Shown here: piece after piece, positions 16,323 through 25,800 of the stretch
Numbering within the stretch: the first letter of the stretch is position 1
How the letters are laid out: every line of letters starts with the position of its first letter
Assembly (NCBI RefSeq): GCF_900156065.1
Contig: NZ_FTNF01000003.1
Coordinates: 372,001 to 436,000 of the forward strand
Origin: Micromonospora avicenniae
GTDB taxonomy: Bacteria > Actinomycetota > Actinomycetes > Mycobacteriales > Micromonosporaceae
Length of the DNA stretch: 64,000 nucleotides
Reading direction: 5' to 3'
The notes under the pieces: generated by a model
What the model was told of the DNA's origin: nothing
The model's database searches: none
What the model saw: only the letters and a program-made list of their open reading frames with translations
Position numbers and translations under genes: made by a program

Positions 16323-18419
16323 TCAGGCGCGGCCGAGGCGGTCGAGGATCCAGGCGTTGATGAATGCCTCCTCACGCCAGGAGTCGTACCGGCCGCTGGG
16401 GCCGCCGTGACCCGCGCCCATCTCGGTCTTCAACAGGTAGTCGCCCTGCGGCGCGGTCGCGCGCAGGCGGGCGATCCACTTCGCCGGCTCGTGGTAGAGC
16501 ACCCGGGTGTCGTTCAGGCTGGTCACCGCGAGGATCGCCGGGTAGTCGAGGGCCGCCACGTTCTCGTACGGCGTGTACGACTTCATGTACGCGTACACCT
16601 CGGGATCGTCGAGCGGGTTGCCCCACTCCTCCCACTCGGTGACGGTCAGCGGCAGCGACGGGTCGAGGATCGAGGTGAGCGCGTCCACGAAGGGCACCTG
16701 CGCCACGATCCCGCTGAACGCGTCCGGGGCGATGTTGGCGACCGCACCCATCAGCAGCCCGCCGGCCGACGCGCCCCGGGCCACCAGCCGGTCGTTCGCC
16801 GTCCAGCCCGCCTTGACCAGGTGCCGGGCGCAGGCCACGAAGTCGGTGAAGGTGTTCTTCTTGGCCAGCAGCTTGCCCTGCTCGTACCAGCGCCGGCCCA
16901 ACTCGCCACCGCCCCGGATGTGCGCCACCGCGAAGATCACGCCCCGGTCCAGCAGGGAGAGCCGGGCCACCGTGAACCACGGGTCCATGCTGGCCTCGTA
17001 CGAGCCGTAGCCGTAGAGCTCGCAGGGCGCGGATCCGTCGCGGGGCGTGCCCTTGCGGAAGACCAGCGAGATCGGTACGCGGGTGCCGTCGTCGGCGAGC
17101 GCCCAGTCCCGGTGCTGCTCGTACTCCGCCGGGTCGTACGGCCGCCCGTCGGGGCCGGGCAGCACCGGCTTCTGCTTGCGCAGCACCATCTGCCGGGTCA
17201 CCAGGTCGTAGTCGTAGACCGAGTCCGGGGTGATCAGTGAGGAGTAGCGCAGCCGGATCTGCCCGGTCCGGTACTCGGGGTTCGCGTCCAGGCCGACGCT
17301 GTAGATCGGCTCGGGGAAGTCGATGTCGTACGCGTCGCCGCCACCGATGGGGAGTACCCGCAGCCCGGTCAGCCCGTTGGTGCGAAGCGAGACCACCAGG
17401 TGGTTCTCGAACGCGTCCACCGCCTCCAGCCGGGTGCCCGGAGAGTGTTCGATGAGCGGCACCCAGTCGCCCGGCGTGTCCGCCGAGGTGTACGCCAGCG
17501 CGAAGTCCTCCGCGCCGTCGTTGTGCAGGATCAGGAAGCGGTGGCCGTGGTGCTCCACCGTGTACTCGACGCCCTGCCGGCGGGGCGCGACGACCGCCGG
17601 AAGCCCGGTCGGGTTGCCGGCCGGGATCACCAGCACCTCACTGGTGATCTTGCTGTGGATGTCGATGACGATGAACTTCTCGGAGCGGGTCAGCTCGACG
17701 CCGACCCAGAACCGCTCGTCGTCCTCCTGGTGCACCACCGCGTCCTCGGCGGACGACGTCCCGATGGTGTGCCGCCAGACCCGGTGCGGCCGCCAGGCGT
17801 CGTCGACGGTGACGTAGAAGAGCACCGACGCGTCGATGGACCAGGCCGTGCCGTAGAAGGTGTCCGGCACCTCGTCCGGGAGCAGCTCGCCGGTGGTCAG
17901 GTCCTTCACCCGCAGGGTGAACCGCTCGTCGCCGGAGAAGTCCGTCGAGTACGCGAGCCAGCGTCCGTCCGGGCTCACGTCGAACGCGCCGAGCGCGAAG
18001 AAGTCGTGCCCCTCGGCCAGTTGGTTCCCGTCGAGCAGCACCTCCTCGCCGTCGAGCGGGGCTCCGTCGGCGCTCATCGGCGGCTCGGTCTCGCCCTCGC
18101 GGACGGCACGCCGGCACTGCACGCCGTACTGCTGTCCCTCGACGGTCCGGGTGTAGTACCAGTAGCCGTCCTTGCGGGTCGGCACCGACAGGTCCGTCTC
18201 CTGGGTGCGCCGCCGGGTCTCCTCGAACAGCTGCTCGCGCAGCCCGGCCAGGTGAGCCGTACGCGCCTCGGTGTAGTCGTTCTCGGCCGTCAGGTAGGCG
18301 ATCGTCTCGGGGTCGTCCTTGGTGGCCAGCCAGGCGTACTCGTCGATGACGGGGTCGCCGTGGTGGTTGCGCTCGGCGGGCAACCGCTTGGCCACGGGCG
18401 GGGAAGTCTCGGTGGTCAC
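16323..18419 (-). CDS. ptrB: Oligopeptidase B (S9A prolyl oligopeptidase family)
   Basis: A 698-residue cytoplasmic serine peptidase that cleaves short peptides after basic residues. The N-terminal two-thirds form the beta-propeller gate; the C-terminal alpha/beta-hydrolase domain carries the nucleophile in GASAGG (about S552), the Asp in SLNDTRV and the His in GAGHGGPSG. Length and the RGGGELGRRWYEQGK segment fit oligopeptidase B. The GTG start lies 6 bases after TAACGT on the same strand, so the mRNA is probably leaderless. It is divergent from the flavoprotein gene. Confidence 0.92.
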   Translation of the reverse strand: MTTETSPPVAKRLPAERNHHGDPVIDEYAWLATKDDPETIAYLTAENDYTEARTAHLAGLREQLFEETRRRTQETDLSVPTRKDGYWYYTRTVEGQQYGVQCRRAVREGETEPPMSADGAPLDGEEVLLDGNQLAEGHDFFALGAFDVSPDGRWLAYSTDFSGDERFTLRVKDLTTGELLPDEVPDTFYGTAWSIDASVLFYVTVDDAWRPHRVWRHTIGTSSAEDAVVHQEDDERFWVGVELTRSEKFIVIDIHSKITSEVLVIPAGNPTGLPAVVAPRRQGVEYTVEHHGHRFLILHNDGAEDFALAYTSADTPGDWVPLIEHSPGTRLEAVDAFENHLVVSLRTNGLTGLRVLPIGGGDAYDIDFPEPIYSVGLDANPEYRTGQIRLRYSSLITPDSVYDYDLVTRQMVLRKQKPVLPGPDGRPYDPAEYEQHRDWALADDGTRVPISLVFRKGTPRDGSAPCELYGYGSYEASMDPWFTVARLSLLDRGVIFAVAHIRGGGELGRRWYEQGKLLAKKNTFTDFVACARHLVKAGWTANDRLVARGASAGGLLMGAVANIAPDAFSGIVAQVPFVDALTSILDPSLPLTVTEWEEWGNPLDDPEVYAYMKSYTPYENVAALDYPAILAVTSLNDTRVLYHEPAKWIARLRATAPQGDYLLKTEMGAGHGGPSGRYDSWREEAFINAWILDRLGRA

Positions 18420-18425
18420 GGCGCC

Positions 18426-18431
18426 ACGTTA
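18426..18431 (-). promoter_or_regulatory. Candidate -10 (TAACGT), leaderless ptrB
   Basis: TAACGT on the minus strand ends 6 bases before the ptrB GTG; no Shine-Dalgarno is present. Confidence 0.4.
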
Positions 18432-18484
18432 CCGGCGGCCACCGCTCGTCGCGGGGTACGCGCGCCGAATCCCCGCCACGTTCT

Positions 18485-18501
18485 TCGAACACATGTACGA
18501 T
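18485..18501 (+). promoter_or_regulatory. SOS-box-like site overlapping a -10 hexamer
   Basis: TCGAACACATGTACGA (18485-18500) matches the actinobacterial LexA box TCGAAC-N4-GTTCGA at all but one defined position. A TACGAT -10 (18496-18501) overlaps its right half and ends 7 bases before the ATG at 18509. Bound LexA would block the promoter, but LexA control of this flavoprotein is only inferred. Confidence 0.45.
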
Positions 18502-18508
18502 GACCGGC

Positions 18509-19861
18509 ATGGCGGCTGCAGCGAGTTCCATCGACCGGTCCGGAGCCCTCGAGATCACCCAACGGCTCACGGAGATCTGTGGGGCGCCCTTCGCCCGGTT
18601 CGCGGGCCCGGCCGATGAGGTGGCCGGGCGCGCTGCCCGGTGGGTCGCCGTGCCGGGTGGCCCGCAGGCGGCGGCCAAGGTGCTCCGGCTGGCGGCCCGG
18701 CACGACCTTACGGTGGTTCCACGCGGTGCCGGCACCAAGATCGACTGGGGTGCCGCGCCCGAGCAGGTCGACATCATGCTCGACACCGGCCGGCTCGCCG
18801 GGATCGGCCACGAGCCGGTCGGCGCGCCGGTGACCGAGGTGGGCGCCGGCACGCCGCTGCGCGCGGTCCAGGCGACACTCGACCGCACCGGTCAACGGCT
18901 CGCCGTCGACGCACCCTCACCCGGGGCGACCCTGGGCGGCGTACTCGCCGCCGGCGAGGCCGGTCCGCTGCGGCACCGGCACGGCACCCCCTGCGACCAG
19001 TTGGTCGGGCTGCGCTACCTGACCGCCGACGGAGAGTTGGTCAGCGCCGGTGGCGGAGCGCCCGGGCTGGATCTGGCGCGCCTGCTCTGCGGGTCGCAGG
19101 GCGCGCTCGGGGTGCTGGTCTCGGCCACCCTGCGGGTGCAGGCCGTGCCGGCCACCCGTCTCTGGGTCTCCCGTCCGGTCTGGACGCCGCTCGAAGTGCA
19201 CGACCTGGTGCGCACGGTCCTCGCCGCACGCCTCGACCCGGCCGCGATCGAGTTGGACCTTCCCGCCCTGCCCCGGCCCCGCCGCCCGATCGACCCGGCC
19301 GACCCGACAGCCGCGGCCCGCGCGCGGCATCCGTCGATGGCCGGGCGGGCGGACGCCCCGTCGCGGGCCGGCAGCGTCGTGGTGCTGCTCGAAGGCGGCC
19401 CGGCGGACGCCGTCGAACGGGCCGAACACCTGGTGTCCCTGATCGACGGTGCTCTGGTCACGCACTCGGCCCCGCCGTGGTGGCGGCGCTACCCGTTCGG
19501 GCCGGGCGACACCGCGTTGCGCATCGAGGTGCCGATCACCGACCTGCACGCGGCCGTCTACGCGCTACGCGACGCGGCCGGCGCCCCGGTGCCAGTACGC
19601 GGCTCCGCCGGCCTGGGCGTGGTGCACGCGGCACTGCCAGGGTCGCTCCCCGCCGACCGGGTCGCGTCGATCCTGGCCGCCGTCCGTGGGGTGCTGCTGG
19701 CCCGCGAGGGCCGGTGTGTGGTCCTGTCGGCACCGGCGCCGGTGCGCCGCGAGGTCGACCTCTGGGGTGAGCTGACCGGCCTGCCCCGGCTGCGCGCCGC
19801 CAAGGCGCACCTCGACCCGCACCACCGGCTCGCCCCCGGCCGCCTCCCCGGCGGCGACTGA
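18509..19861 (+). CDS. FAD-binding oxidoreductase, GlcE-like
   Basis: A 450-residue flavoprotein of the vanillyl-alcohol-oxidase/PCMH family. The FAD-binding half shows VVPRGAGTKIDWG (about 72-84), PSPGATLGGVLAAGEAGPLR and a long CDQLVGLRYLTADGELVSAGG stretch like glycolate oxidase subunit GlcE. The second half is a substrate domain with an Arg/Pro-rich insert near residue 255. No GlcD or iron-sulfur GlcF partner is nearby, so it may act alone and the electron acceptor is unknown. The ATG at 18509 is preferred over 18500 because the latter lies inside the promoter. Confidence 0.82.
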   Translation: MAAAASSIDRSGALEITQRLTEICGAPFARFAGPADEVAGRAARWVAVPGGPQAAAKVLRLAARHDLTVVPRGAGTKIDWGAAPEQVDIMLDTGRLAGIGHEPVGAPVTEVGAGTPLRAVQATLDRTGQRLAVDAPSPGATLGGVLAAGEAGPLRHRHGTPCDQLVGLRYLTADGELVSAGGGAPGLDLARLLCGSQGALGVLVSATLRVQAVPATRLWVSRPVWTPLEVHDLVRTVLAARLDPAAIELDLPALPRPRRPIDPADPTAAARARHPSMAGRADAPSRAGSVVVLLEGGPADAVERAEHLVSLIDGALVTHSAPPWWRRYPFGPGDTALRIEVPITDLHAAVYALRDAAGAPVPVRGSAGLGVVHAALPGSLPADRVASILAAVRGVLLAREGRCVVLSAPAPVRREVDLWGELTGLPRLRAAKAHLDPHHRLAPGRLPGGD

Positions 19862-19931
19862 CGCCGTCCTGCCGGGCGGTGGCCGAAGGCACCGAGCGGT
19901 GTAGACCAAGGCCCGGGAACTTTCTCGTTCG

Positions 19932-19973
19932 CGGGCGGGCTCCGGTGGTGGACGGGCGGGCTCCGGTCGTGGA
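19932..19973. repeat. 21-bp tandem duplication
   Basis: Two adjacent 21-base units beginning CGGGCGGGCTCCGG differ at one base. They fill most of the short gap between the flavoprotein gene and the minus-strand membrane protein. Confidence 0.7.
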
Positions 19974-19985
19974 TCGGCCCGACGG

Positions 19986-20417
19986 TCAGTCGAGCCACCA
20001 GCTGTGCATGTCGGCGACGGCCGGGGTGAACCGGGCCAGCAGGAGAAATGTCGTGGTGCCCGCGCCGACCAGCAGGAGTGTCCGGATGCGCCGGGAGAGG
20101 CGGTCGGTGTCCCGGGCCGCCACCGCCACGGCGTAGACCGCCATCGGCACGGTGAACGCGGTGCCCATCAGGTAGACGACCGAGATGACGGCGTACAGCC
20201 AGAAGAACGGGTTCGCGGCGTGCAGGCCGAACGGAACGAGGTCCTTCGGGTCGTACGCCCCGGTCAGCATCTCGGCCGGGCCCACGCCGGCGGTCACCAT
20301 CCGTCCGACGTAGAGCGCCGCCACCACGACGAACGCGGCGGCCACCGCCAGCTGGGTGACCAGGACGGTACGGACGAGCCGCGGCAGGTCGGCGACGGCA
20401 TCCACGGCAGTCGACAT
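19986..20417 (-). CDS. Hypothetical four-helix membrane protein
   Basis: A 143-residue protein with hydrophobic segments near residues 18-40, 68-95 and 108-130 and charged loops (RDTDRLSRRIR). I do not recognise a named family. The ATG at 20417 is preferred over the TTG at 20426 because TAGGTT ends 7 bases upstream, consistent with a leaderless mRNA. It reads away from the phosphatase gene and toward the flavoprotein gene. Confidence 0.65.
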   Translation of the reverse strand: MSTAVDAVADLPRLVRTVLVTQLAVAAAFVVVAALYVGRMVTAGVGPAEMLTGAYDPKDLVPFGLHAANPFFWLYAVISVVYLMGTAFTVPMAVYAVAVAARDTDRLSRRIRTLLLVGAGTTTFLLLARFTPAVADMHSWWLD

Positions 20418-20424
20418 GAAGGTC

Positions 20425-20430
20425 AACCTA
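20425..20430 (-). promoter_or_regulatory. Candidate -10 (TAGGTT), leaderless
   Basis: TAGGTT on the minus strand ends 7 bases before the ATG at 20417. Confidence 0.4.
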
Positions 20431-20527
20431 CGGTCTGCTGCCCGCCGGCCGGATCCGCCGTTCAGGCCGGGATGCTGGTCGGCAGGCCGGAGCGAGCCGG
20501 GGCGGAAGATCGCTTAGATCACGAGGT

Positions 20528-20575
20528 CATTGAAGTCGGGGTGTCCGCGGCAGGCGGATGCCGCGACTTCAATGA
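20528..20575. terminator. Long hairpin after the SpoIIE-type phosphatase
   Basis: Arms of 22 bases (20528-20549 and 20554-20575) match at 19 positions, with a 4-base loop, 43 bases past the phosphatase stop. The inner mismatches become G-U pairs only in plus-strand RNA, which is odd because the upstream gene is on the minus strand; it may also be a genome-wide palindromic repeat. Confidence 0.55.
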
Positions 20576-20617
20576 AGCGAGTCGATCAAGCGATGGCTGG
20601 CGGCAGGGTCGGTCCGG

Positions 20618-22702
20618 TCAGGCCGCTTCGTTGCGTAGGACCAGGATCGCGATGTCGTCGCGGGGGGCCTCGACCGAGAAGCCTAGTGCGGTGGCCCGCA
20701 GCCGGGCGGCGACCACGTCGGCCGAGTAGCCGGCCAACGGCATGGCGGCCTCGCGGAGCCGTTCGGTGCCGAAGAGTTCCCGCCCGCGCCGCCGTTCGGT
20801 GACCCCGTCGGTGTAGAAGACCAGCGCGTCGCCCGGTGCCAGCGGCACCTCGGCGGTGGGCGTGCTGATCCGGTCGAGCAGGCCGAGTGCCGTGCCGCCA
20901 GCACCGACGAAGGCGCCTCCGCCCCCGCCGCGCAGCAGCACCGGCCGGTCGTGGCCCGCCAGGTGCAGGGAGACGTCCAGCCGGTCGCCGTCGACCGGGC
21001 CGACCGCCGCCAGCGCCAGCGTGCAGTACCGGCCGCCGCCCCGCTCGACCAGCGTCTCGTTGAGACGGGTGAGCACCTCGGGCAGTGGCTTGCCGTCGCC
21101 GACCAGCACCCGGATGACGTCGCGGACCAGCCCGGTGACCGCCGCGGCCTGCACGCCCTTGCCGGAGACGTCCCCGATCACCACCAGCCACCGCCCGTCG
21201 GGCAGCGGCACCACGTCGTAGAAGTCGCCGCCGACGTCGGCGTCGCCCCCGGTCGGGACGTACTCGGCGGCGAACCCGATCCCCTCGACCACCGGCAGCA
21301 CGGGTGGCAGCAGCGACTGCTGCAGTGTCTGCGCGATACGCCGACGTTCGGCGTGAATCCGGGCGTTCTCGATCGCCAACGCGGCCCGGCGGGCGACGTC
21401 CTCGAGCACTGCGACCTCGTCCGGGTCGTGCCGGTGCCGCTGGTGCCGGCCGACGGCCAACGTCCCGAGCCGCTGGCCACGGGCGATCAGCGGTACGGCG
21501 AAGCCTTCCATCGGCCCGCCGAGTGGCACCTGTGCGGCGCTGCGGGACGCCTCACGCAGTCGGGCCTGGACCGAGTCCGGACCGGTCTCGGCGAGCACCT
21601 TGTGCAGTTGTGGCAGGACCGACTCGTCGGCGTGGGTGGCCGCTGCGAGCCGCAACCGCCCCCACTCGTCGGTGGTGTGCACCGCACACCACTGGCCGAG
21701 CCGGGGCACCACCAGTTGCGGAATGAGCGCCATGGTCAACTCGACGTCGAGCGACTGGGCGAGCAGTTCGCTCGCCTCGGCGAGGAACGTCAGCCAGGCC
21801 TGCCGCCGCACGTCGGCCCGGCGCAGCCGGTCGTTCTCCAGGTGCAGCGCGAGCCGCTCGGCCGCGAGTACGGCCAGCGGTTCGGCGTACGCCGACGGTG
21901 CGGCGTCCAGTTCAAGCTCACCGGCGTACGGGCGGTGCACGGTCAGCGGCACGTGGAGCAGCTCGTTGCCGGCCCGGGGCTGCCGGCCGTAGCGGGCCAG
22001 CACCTGGGGGCCCGTCCCGTCGCCGCGGTCCAACCGGATCAACCCGCCGGCCGCGCCGACCATCTCGGCGACCCGGGCCAGCAGGCTGGTGGCGAAGTCC
22101 GGCAGCGGGTCGTCCGCGTACGTGTCGGGGCTGATCTTCATCAGCTCGCTCACCGCGGCGGCGCTCGGGGCGGAGTTGGCTGTCGGCGTGGCGTCGCCGC
22201 TCCGAGCGTTGCCGGGCGGGCCGGAGGCGGCGGCCGTGGCGTCCGGCCGGGCGTCGGCGCTGCCCGACCGGTCGAGCCGGAACCAGACGCCCTTGCCGGT
22301 GGGCAGGTAGGTGGTGCCCCACCGGCTGGAGAAGTGATCGACGAGCAGCAGTCCGCGGCCCCGCTCGGCCACCTCGGTGATCTCGTTGGCCTCGTTGCGC
22401 ACGCCGACGATGAGTTCCTCGACCGGGCCGGACGCGAAATCCGAGACGGTCACGGTCAGCCCGACGTCGTCGGCGTTGACCTCGATGTCCAGGTCCGTGC
22501 CGGCATGTTCCACCGCGTTCGTCGTGAGCTCGGTGGTGAGCAGCAGGGCCTCGTTGAGCAGTTCGTCCAGGTGTGCCTCGGCCAGCACGGAGCGGACGAG
22601 GGCACGGGCGGCCGCGGGCGTACGCCGGTCGGCGGGCAGGCGGACGCGCCGGAGGTGCCCGTCCGGGCCCCCGGCCGTCGCGGGCCTCGTCTCCGCCGAC
22701 AC
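20618..22702 (-). CDS. HATPase-GAF-PP2C serine phosphatase
   Basis: A 694-residue multidomain regulator. The N-terminal GHKL domain (about 10-140) is RsbW-like, with TTELTTNAVEHA as N-box and ERGRGLLLVDHF as G2. A GAF region (about 280-440) follows, then a SpoIIE/RsbU PP2C domain (about 450-690) with GGDFYDVV, IGDVSGKGV, FYTDGVTERR and RDDIAILVL, all metal ligands intact. It could both bind and dephosphorylate an anti-anti-sigma protein; the STAS gene at 27930 is a candidate. The GTG at 22702 is chosen because GGAGG lies 8 bases upstream. Divergent from the poly-HAMP kinase. Confidence 0.88.
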   Translation of the reverse strand: MSAETRPATAGGPDGHLRRVRLPADRRTPAAARALVRSVLAEAHLDELLNEALLLTTELTTNAVEHAGTDLDIEVNADDVGLTVTVSDFASGPVEELIVGVRNEANEITEVAERGRGLLLVDHFSSRWGTTYLPTGKGVWFRLDRSGSADARPDATAAASGPPGNARSGDATPTANSAPSAAAVSELMKISPDTYADDPLPDFATSLLARVAEMVGAAGGLIRLDRGDGTGPQVLARYGRQPRAGNELLHVPLTVHRPYAGELELDAAPSAYAEPLAVLAAERLALHLENDRLRRADVRRQAWLTFLAEASELLAQSLDVELTMALIPQLVVPRLGQWCAVHTTDEWGRLRLAAATHADESVLPQLHKVLAETGPDSVQARLREASRSAAQVPLGGPMEGFAVPLIARGQRLGTLAVGRHQRHRHDPDEVAVLEDVARRAALAIENARIHAERRRIAQTLQQSLLPPVLPVVEGIGFAAEYVPTGGDADVGGDFYDVVPLPDGRWLVVIGDVSGKGVQAAAVTGLVRDVIRVLVGDGKPLPEVLTRLNETLVERGGGRYCTLALAAVGPVDGDRLDVSLHLAGHDRPVLLRGGGGGAFVGAGGTALGLLDRISTPTAEVPLAPGDALVFYTDGVTERRRGRELFGTERLREAAMPLAGYSADVVAARLRATALGFSVEAPRDDIAILVLRNEAA

Positions 22703-22883
22703 TCTCGTATCCTCCACCGCCACCCCGGCGACTGCCAACCCGCTCCCGGATCGGGCGCGCCCGACCCGGTGCCGGGGCGTGGCGAGCGTTCACGCGCCCT
22801 GGCAACGGCGCGTCCGCGGGCACAATATGGGATGGCCGGCATCTCGGCACGAGCCGGTGGCCCCCGAGCTGAGACGAGGAAGA

Positions 22884-25800
22884 ATGACCACGGTGAAGCA
22901 GTCGGTGGCGGACTCCTCCGCGCCCGACCACGAGGCGCTCCTCGATGAACTGACCGAGGCGCTGCGGCGGGTTCGCCGCGGTGATCTGAAGGTGCGGTTG
23001 CCCCGACGCGCCGGGCAGGCCGGGGAGGTCGCGGACGCCTTCAACGAGGTGGTCTCGCTCCAGGAACGGCAGTGTCTCGACCTGCGGCGGATCAGCCGGG
23101 TCGTCGGCCGGGACGGCCGGCTCACCGAGCGCCTGGACGAGGAGGGGCTGGACGGTTCCTGGGCCGAGGGCAACCGGGCGGTCAACTCCCTCATCGACGA
23201 CCTCGGCCGGCCGGCCACCGAGATCGCCCGGGTTATCGTCGCCGTCGCCGACGGCGACCTGTCCCAGCACATGGCCTTGGAGATCGACGGGCGGCCACTG
23301 CGCGGTGAGTACCTGCGCATCGGGCGAACGGTGAACACGATGGTCGACCAGCTGTCGTCGTTCGCGGACGAGGTGACCCGGGTGGCCCGTGAGGTGGGCA
23401 CCGAGGGCAAGCTGGGTGGCCAGGCCGACGTTCGGGGCGTCGCGGGCACCTGGAAGGACCTCACCGACTCGGTGAACACGATGGCGTCGAACCTGACCGG
23501 TCAGGTCCGGTCGATCTCCCAGGTGGCGCGGGCGGTGGCGAAGGGCGACCTGTCGCAGAAGATCACGGTCGGGGCGCGTGGCGAGGTCGCCGAGCTGGCC
23601 GACACGATGAACTCGCTCACGGACACGCTGCGGCTCTTCGCCGAGCAGGTGACCCGGGTGGCCCGCGAGGTGGGCACCGAGGGCAAGCTCGGCGGCCAGG
23701 CGGAGGTGCCGAACGTCGCCGGCACCTGGAAGGACCTGACCGACAGCGTCAACTCGATGGCGTCGAACCTGACGGCGCAGGTGCGCAACATCGCCCAGGT
23801 CTCGACGGCGGTGGCGAAGGGCGACCTGTCGCAGAAGATCACGGTCGCGGCGCAGGGCGAGATCCTGGAGCTGAAGAACACCGTGAACACGATGGTGGAT
23901 CAGCTGTCGTCGTTCGCGGACGAGGTGACCCGGGTGGCCCGTGAGGTGGGCATCGAGGGCAAGCTCGGTGGCCAGGCCCAGGTACGTGGCGTCTCCGGCA
24001 CCTGGCGGGACCTCACCGAGAACGTGAACCAGCTCGCCGGCAACCTGACGGCGCAGGTGCGGAACATCTCGCAGGTCTCGACGGCGGTGGCGAAGGGTGA
24101 CCTGTCGCAGAAGATCACGGTCGACGCCCGGGGCGAGATCCTGGAGCTGAAGAACACCGTGAACACGATGGTGGATCAGCTGTCGTCGTTCGCGGACGAG
24201 GTGACCCGGGTGGCCCGTGAGGTGGGTACCGAGGGCAAGCTCGGTGGTCAGGCGCAGGTGAAGGGTGTGTCGGGTACCTGGCGGGACCTGACGGACAACG
24301 TGAACTCGATGGCGTCGAACCTGACCAGTCAGGTGCGGAACATCGCCTCGGTCACCACCGCCGTGGCGAAGGGTGACCTGTCGCAGAAGATCACCGTGGA
24401 TGCCCGGGGCGAGATCCTGGAGCTGAAGTCGACGGTGAACACGATGGTGGATCAGCTGTCGTCGTTCGCGGACGAGGTGACCCGGGTCGCGCGTGAGGTG
24501 GGTACCGAGGGCAAGCTCGGTGGCCAGGCCCAGGTACGCGGGGTGGCGGGCACCTGGCGCGACCTCACCGACAACGTGAACTCGATGGCGTCGAACCTGA
24601 CGGCGCAGGTGCGGAACATCGCCCAGGTCTCGACGGCGGTGGCGAAGGGTGACCTGTCGCAGAAGATCACGGTGGACGCGCAGGGTGAGATCCTGGAGCT
24701 GAAGTCGACGGTGAACACGATGGTGGATCAGCTGTCGTCGTTCGCGGACGAGGTGACCCGGGTCGCGCGTGAGGTGGGTACCGAGGGCAAGCTCGGTGGT
24801 CAGGCGCAGGTGAAGGGTGTGTCGGGTACCTGGCGCGACCTCACCGGCAACGTGAACTCGATGGCGTCGAACCTGACCAGTCAGGTGCGGAACATCGCCT
24901 CGGTCACCACCGCGGTCGCCACCGGTGACCTCCGCCAGAAGATCACGGTGGACGCGCAGGGCGAGATCCTGGAGCTGAAAAACACGATCAACACGATGGT
25001 GGATCAGCTGTCGTCGTTCGCCGACGAGTTGACCCGGGTCGGCCGTGAGGTGGGCATCGAGGGCAAGCTCGGTGGTCAGGCGCAGGTGAAGGGCGTCTCC
25101 GGCACCTGGCGGGACCTCACCGAGAACGTCAACCAGCTCGCCTCCACGCTGACCACCCAGCTGCGGGCGATCGCCGAGGTCTCCACCTCCGTCACCCGGG
25201 GTGACCTGACCCAGCGGATCAACGTCCAGGCGCAGGGCGAGGTCGCCGAGCTCAAGGACAACATCAACCAGATGATCGTCACCCTTCGGGAGACGACGAA
25301 GAAGAACGCCGAGCAGGGCTGGCTGGACTCCAACCTCGCCCGGATCAGCGGCCTGCTCCAGGGGCAGCGCGACCTCGGCGAGGTCTGCCGCATGATCATG
25401 ATGGAGGTGACCCCGCTGGTGGACGCGCAACTCGGCGCCTTCTTCCTGGCGGACAACTCCGACGGCAGCATGCGGCTGCGGCTCACCGCTTCCTACGGGT
25501 ACGTGGCCCGCGGGCACGATGTGACGTTCGGGCCGGGTGAGGGGCTGGTCGGCCAGGCGGCGCTCAGCCGCCGGACCATCCGGGTCAGCGCCGCCCCGGA
25601 AGGCGCGCTGACGCTCCGCTCCGGGCTGGCCAGCACGCCGCCGGCGGACCTGGTGGTGCTCCCCGTGCTGTTCGAGGGCGAGCTGCTCGGCGTGATCGAG
25701 TTCGCCAGCGTGGTTCCCTTCTCCGAGCTGCACCTGTCGTTCCTCGAGCGGCTGGTGCTCACCATCGGCATCGCGGTCAACACCATCCAGGCCAACCGCC

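Noticed and set aside
23328..25259. Regular 276-bp repeats as a possible CRISPR or satellite
   Set aside because: They are in-frame HAMP coding units with protein-level constraint and no spacers.
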